Source of the DNA: Candidatus Methanovirga aequatorialis
GTDB lineage: Archaea > Methanobacteriota > Methanobacteria > Methanobacteriales > Methanobacteriaceae
Reading direction: 5' to 3'
Assembly: GCA_031282205.1 (NCBI GenBank)
Contig: JAITEE010000066.1
Span: 1 to 46,873, forward strand
Length of the DNA: 46,873 bases
Below the pieces are notes generated by a model. That model was given only the letters and a program-made list of their open reading frames with translations. It did no database searches and had not been told where the DNA came from. This document shows positions 44,140 to 46,873 of the stretch, one piece after another. How positions within the stretch are numbered: the stretch's first letter is position 1; every line of letters starts with the position of its first letter. The translations under genes were made by a program, and so were the position numbers.

Positions 44140-44733
44140 TTAATCACCTATTTTAAATCCAACAACTCTGGTTTGGTAATGTTCTGGAAATATTTCAGAA
44201 GATTTAAATCCTCTCTCATCAATTAAACATCTAATTTCAACTTCATAATCTGAACTATTTTCTTTGTTACTTTTTTCTTTTTTAAACTCAAAGAGATTGT
44301 TAACAATGGTGTCTATGGTTTTATAACCAAAACCATTTAGATTAAGGTACTGAATATTTTTTCTATCTTCCAAACTTTTAATTTCATTTTCATCTAATTT
44401 AGGAACTCTGTCATCTCTTCTGGTTCCATCAGCAATGATACCATATTCTAAATCAGATAGATTTTCAATTACTTCTTTATGAATATAATCAATACCATTA
44501 TTTGGAAATCCATCTTTGATGATCATGTCAACTCCTTTTTCAAGAATCTCTTTATCCAGCTCTAAAACATCAAAATCAAATAATAATGATTTTGCGGATT
44601 TCATAGCAGGGGTATATGATTTAAAAACTCCAAAATTAGCATTCATTAATTTGGGATTAAATCCCATTTTTTTTAGGATAATAGCTATTAAAGAACTATC
44701 TTTACCACCACTATATAGAACAGCAGTATTCAT
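44140..44733 (-). CDS. PP-loop ATPase, probable RNA modification enzyme
   Basis: A 197-residue protein with the PP-loop SGGKDSSL at the N-terminus, which binds ATP and adenylates substrates. FDVLELDKEIL and ADGTRRDDRVPKL follow. Such proteins thiolate or amidate tRNA or other substrates; the target here is unknown. I choose the ATG at 44733 (MNTAVLYSGGKDS) rather than an earlier open codon. It stands in the ribosomal cluster, upstream of rpl39e. Confidence 0.8.
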   Translation of the reverse strand: MNTAVLYSGGKDSSLIAIILKKMGFNPKLMNANFGVFKSYTPAMKSAKSLLFDFDVLELDKEILEKGVDMIIKDGFPNNGIDYIHKEVIENLSDLEYGIIADGTRRDDRVPKLDENEIKSLEDRKNIQYLNLNGFGYKTIDTIVNNLFEFKKEKSNKENSSDYEVEIRCLIDERGFKSSEIFPEHYQTRVVGFKIGD

Positions 44734-44774
44734 TAGATCACATATCATAGCTATTTAAACTAGTTCATTGATTT

Positions 44775-45098
44775 TTATTTTCTTCTTATGTTGATCTCTC
44801 TTTTTGTGCCAGAGACTCTTTTTAAGAGATCTTTAAGTTGATCATCGGTTATTTTATTTTTAACAGTACCAGATTGAACAATTTGAATTAGTTGTAACTC
44901 AACTTGATTAACAAAATCAGGTTTGGTTAATTTTAGGTTGTTTAATCTATTTCGAGCTTCAGGAGTTAATATTTGAATCATTGCTTGTTTTTTTTGCATT
45001 TCTAATTCTTGCTGCATTTTTTGCTGATTTTCAGCAGCTATAGCTTGTTGTTGTAACTCTGCCATTCTTTTTTGTCTTAATTCATCAAGATCAGTAAT
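44775..45098 (-). CDS. PDCD5-like DNA-binding protein, apparent ATT start
   Basis: A 107-residue protein of the archaeal PDCD5 family, with MAELQQQAIAAENQQKMQQE, then PEARNRLNNLKLTKPDFVNQ and a basic C-terminal end. The family begins about 12 residues before that MAEL. Upstream in frame I read ITDLDELRQKR, starting with ATT at 45098, and AGGAGAG lies about 7 bases upstream. No ATG, GTG or TTG exists in this frame between the preceding stop and the MAEL codon, and no ribosome binding site precedes that ATG. The ATT start is therefore likely but not proved. Confidence 0.8.
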   Translation of the reverse strand: MTDLDELRQKRMAELQQQAIAAENQQKMQQELEMQKKQAMIQILTPEARNRLNNLKLTKPDFVNQVELQLIQIVQSGTVKNKITDDQLKDLLKRVSGTKREINIRRK

Positions 45099-45217
45099 AT
45101 TATTACTCTCCTAAACTACCATTAAACACAATATTTTTAGTTATTTAATATCATTTATTGGTAACATTAATTCAAATAATTTAGTTTTTTAGTGTATATT
45201 GAACTAATAATTATATA

Positions 45218-45673
45218 TTAAACTAATATTTTTTGAGAATATTTCTTGAGTTCTGGAATATCTTTAATTACCTCTGCAGAGGATTTATCTAGGAATGACA
45301 TGCCTTGTGGGGTAATAACTCTTCCACCATCGACTTTTTTAACGTAACCTGCTTCTTCTAATTGATGTAGTACTCCACGAATAATGGATCCACTTCCTTT
45401 TCTAAATTTTTCGGGGTCAACACCATTATCTTTTTTTCCACCATAGAAGGTTTTAAGACTGTTAATTCCAACGGGACCATCCATGTAAACTCTTCTTAAT
45501 ACAGCAGCACATCTTACATACCACCAATCAATATTGTCTGGTTTTCTTTCTTTGTGAACCCCTGTTTTAACAAAATTACCCCATTCAGGAGCTTCAATTT
45601 TGTTGTTGTTGTAAAAATCATCTGCAACATGCTTTATTAATAAATCTGCAGGAACATCATACACTGTAACCAT
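45218..45673 (-). CDS. rps19e: Ribosomal protein S19e
   Basis: A 151-residue small-subunit protein. [37 protein letters not shown], the [15 protein letters not shown] motif and [14 protein letters not shown] match archaeal S19e over its full length. It follows yhbY and precedes the PDCD5 gene. Confidence 0.94.
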   Translation of the reverse strand: MVTVYDVPADLLIKHVADDFYNNNKIEAPEWGNFVKTGVHKERKPDNIDWWYVRCAAVLRRVYMDGPVGINSLKTFYGGKKDNGVDPEKFRKGSGSIIRGVLHQLEEAGYVKKVDGGRVITPQGMSFLDKSSAEVIKDIPELKKYSQKILV

Positions 45674-45806
45674 ATTATTATCTCCTATTAATTTAATTTT
45701 TTCATTTAAGTATGAATATTATTTTTTCATTGGTCTATTATCTAATTTATAGTTATGAATGAACTCATATAATTAGATGATATTTAAACTAACTACTACT
45801 TTTAAA

Positions 45807-46070
45807 CTAACTACTACCTTTTTTATAAATAACTACGACATTACCTCTTAAATCAACAATTTTTGACTTAGTGCTGGTAACAATCTTATCAGTATAATAT
45901 TCTTTCTTGTCTGCAATCCCTTTAGCAAATCGTAATTTCACGACTTCATAGGATTTTAGTTGACGCTTTATTTCTTCAGATATATTTTCATTAACACCCG
46001 ATTTACCTATGTTAATGGTTATTGTGGAAAGAGATTTGTTCATTAGTTCTTTCTTTGATAATGTGAGCAT
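45807..46070 (-). CDS. YhbY-type CRM-domain RNA-binding protein
   Basis: An 87-residue protein of the CRM (YhbY) fold, involved in ribosome assembly or RNase P-related work. TITINIGKSGVNENISEEI is followed by LKSYEVVKLRFAKGI and IVDLRGNVVVIYKKG. Its start overlaps the RNase P protein end by 59 bases in another frame. An ATG at 46043 would shorten the overlap but remain inside it. Confidence 0.85.
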   Translation of the reverse strand: MLTLSKKELMNKSLSTITINIGKSGVNENISEEIKRQLKSYEVVKLRFAKGIADKKEYYTDKIVTSTKSKIVDLRGNVVVIYKKGSS

Positions 46071-46410
46071 TGATCTTTGATCTCCTTTTTAGTTTCTTTT
46101 CTTTCTTGTAAGGAACTATCATGACATTGTCACATTCATGACATTTGATATGTACTTCGCTTGAAATTAAACGGACATTAGAGTTTTTACCAGGAAATAA
46201 AAATTTATAACAATTTTTACAATAGCTGCGACTCCATTTTTGAGGAATTTTAGCCTTGTATTTTTTGGAAATATCTCTTGCTATCTCAACGTATCTGTGG
46301 GATCTTGAGGAATTTTTTGGAAATTCTTTCATGGCCAAAGTGAACAGAATATCCATACGTTCTTTCGCTATATTTCTCATCCATTTTGGTTTTTTACTTC
46401 CTCTCGACAA
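46012..46410 (-). CDS. rnp4: RNase P protein component 4 (Rpp21)
   Basis: A 132-residue subunit of the tRNA 5'-end processing enzyme. Helical N-terminal part (ERMDILFTLAMKEFPKNSSR, then RYVEIARDI) and a zinc ribbon with RSYCKNCYKFLFPGKN and HIKCHECDN. The lysine-rich C-terminus overlaps the yhbY gene. It is first in the minus-strand cluster, so the cluster promoter should lie above 46410. Confidence 0.9.
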   Translation of the reverse strand: MSRGSKKPKWMRNIAKERMDILFTLAMKEFPKNSSRSHRYVEIARDISKKYKAKIPQKWSRSYCKNCYKFLFPGKNSNVRLISSEVHIKCHECDNVMIVPYKKEKKLKRRSKINAHIIKERTNEQISFHNNH

Positions 46411-46873
46411 TATTGATCCTCTTTCGAGCTTTAGACAGTCATAGATTGAATTATTAATACATAGTCATTTAACATATATTCTATTGAACTACTATATCTT
46501 TAAAATGTATTATAAATATTATATTAAATAAATATTAATTTATTAATATTGTATATTTCAATATGATCATATTAACTCATTTTATCAAAATATATTATTT
46601 TATATTAAGGTTATATATCAATATTACTATCTAATCCTTGATATAAATAAATCGTCTTTTTTTTTAAAAAAATTAATGAACTTTTTAAAATTAATGAATT
46701 AGAAAAAATTAAATATTTAAGAATTAAACATGATTAAAAGTTTTTTTATATAACGAGTCATGGCCAAAAGTCGTTTCACTAAAATTTTGAATTTCTTTAT
46801 TTTAAATTCAATCGTTGAAATCACATTAAAATTTAATTTAAAGTTTTATTATAACTATATTCTTATAATTATG
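46411..46873. other. AT-rich region upstream of the translation cluster
   Basis: About 460 bases with no gene or RNA that I can support. It should contain the promoter for the minus-strand cluster; many TATA-like sequences make it impossible to choose one by eye. Confidence 0.45.

Overview
The window is AT-rich archaeal DNA. It carries a TFB-type transcription factor, Gar1, diphthine synthase, eIF6, prefoldin, archaeal ribosomal proteins, PDCD5 and an RNase P protein. The gene order rnp4-yhbY-rps19e-pdcd5-PP-loop-rpl39e-rpl31e-eif6-rpl18a-pfdA-ftsY, the base composition, and a viral lysin with pseudomurein-binding-like repeats point to Methanobacteriales (Methanobrevibacter or Methanosphaera-like). 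This assignment is inferred from reading, not from a database search.

Layout. 1-480: frameshifted remnant of an insertion-sequence transposase. 506-1675: an NreA-type repair protein with a C-terminal PCNA-binding motif. 2224-4355: gar1, tfb, dph5. 4401-4541: a structured intergenic stretch. 4701-5009: a small zinc-ribbon-like protein. About 5.0-38.0 kb: a provirus of a tailed archaeal virus. 38228-39730: an FtsX-like permease and its ABC ATPase. 39731-40602: intergenic, with a 100-bp MITE flanked by an 8-bp target duplication. 40603-46410: the translation and secretion cluster on the minus strand. 46411-46873: AT-rich non-coding.

Provirus. The large terminase and a putative small subunit lie on the minus strand at the left end. 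Two plus-strand late blocks follow. Block 1 (7761-16844) holds adhesin and baseplate genes and a 933-aa tape measure. Block 2 (18209-31622) holds connectors, a fibre cassette, neck, portal, a MuF/protease fusion, scaffold, decoration, major capsid and major tail proteins, zinc ribbons, a lysin, a holin and possible tail chaperones. Between the blocks sits a minus-strand cassette (16852-18060) of a ribbon-helix-helix (RHH) protein, a PH/SHOCT-like protein and a membrane protein. The minus-strand early operon (37867 down to 31878) holds an AAA+ replication helicase, an RHH regulator, a tyrosine integrase, a putative annealing protein and a chain of very small overlapping genes. Three RHH proteins and no classical helix-turn-helix repressor are visible. 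No att repeat could be fixed by eye.

The best leads are the reverse-strand cassette inside the late genes, the MuF-protease fusion, the dense inverted repeats inside two small early genes (31866-32266), the fibre-tip gene cassette (20726-22675), paralogous small acidic early proteins that could be anti-defence factors, and an apparent ATT start codon on the PDCD5 gene.
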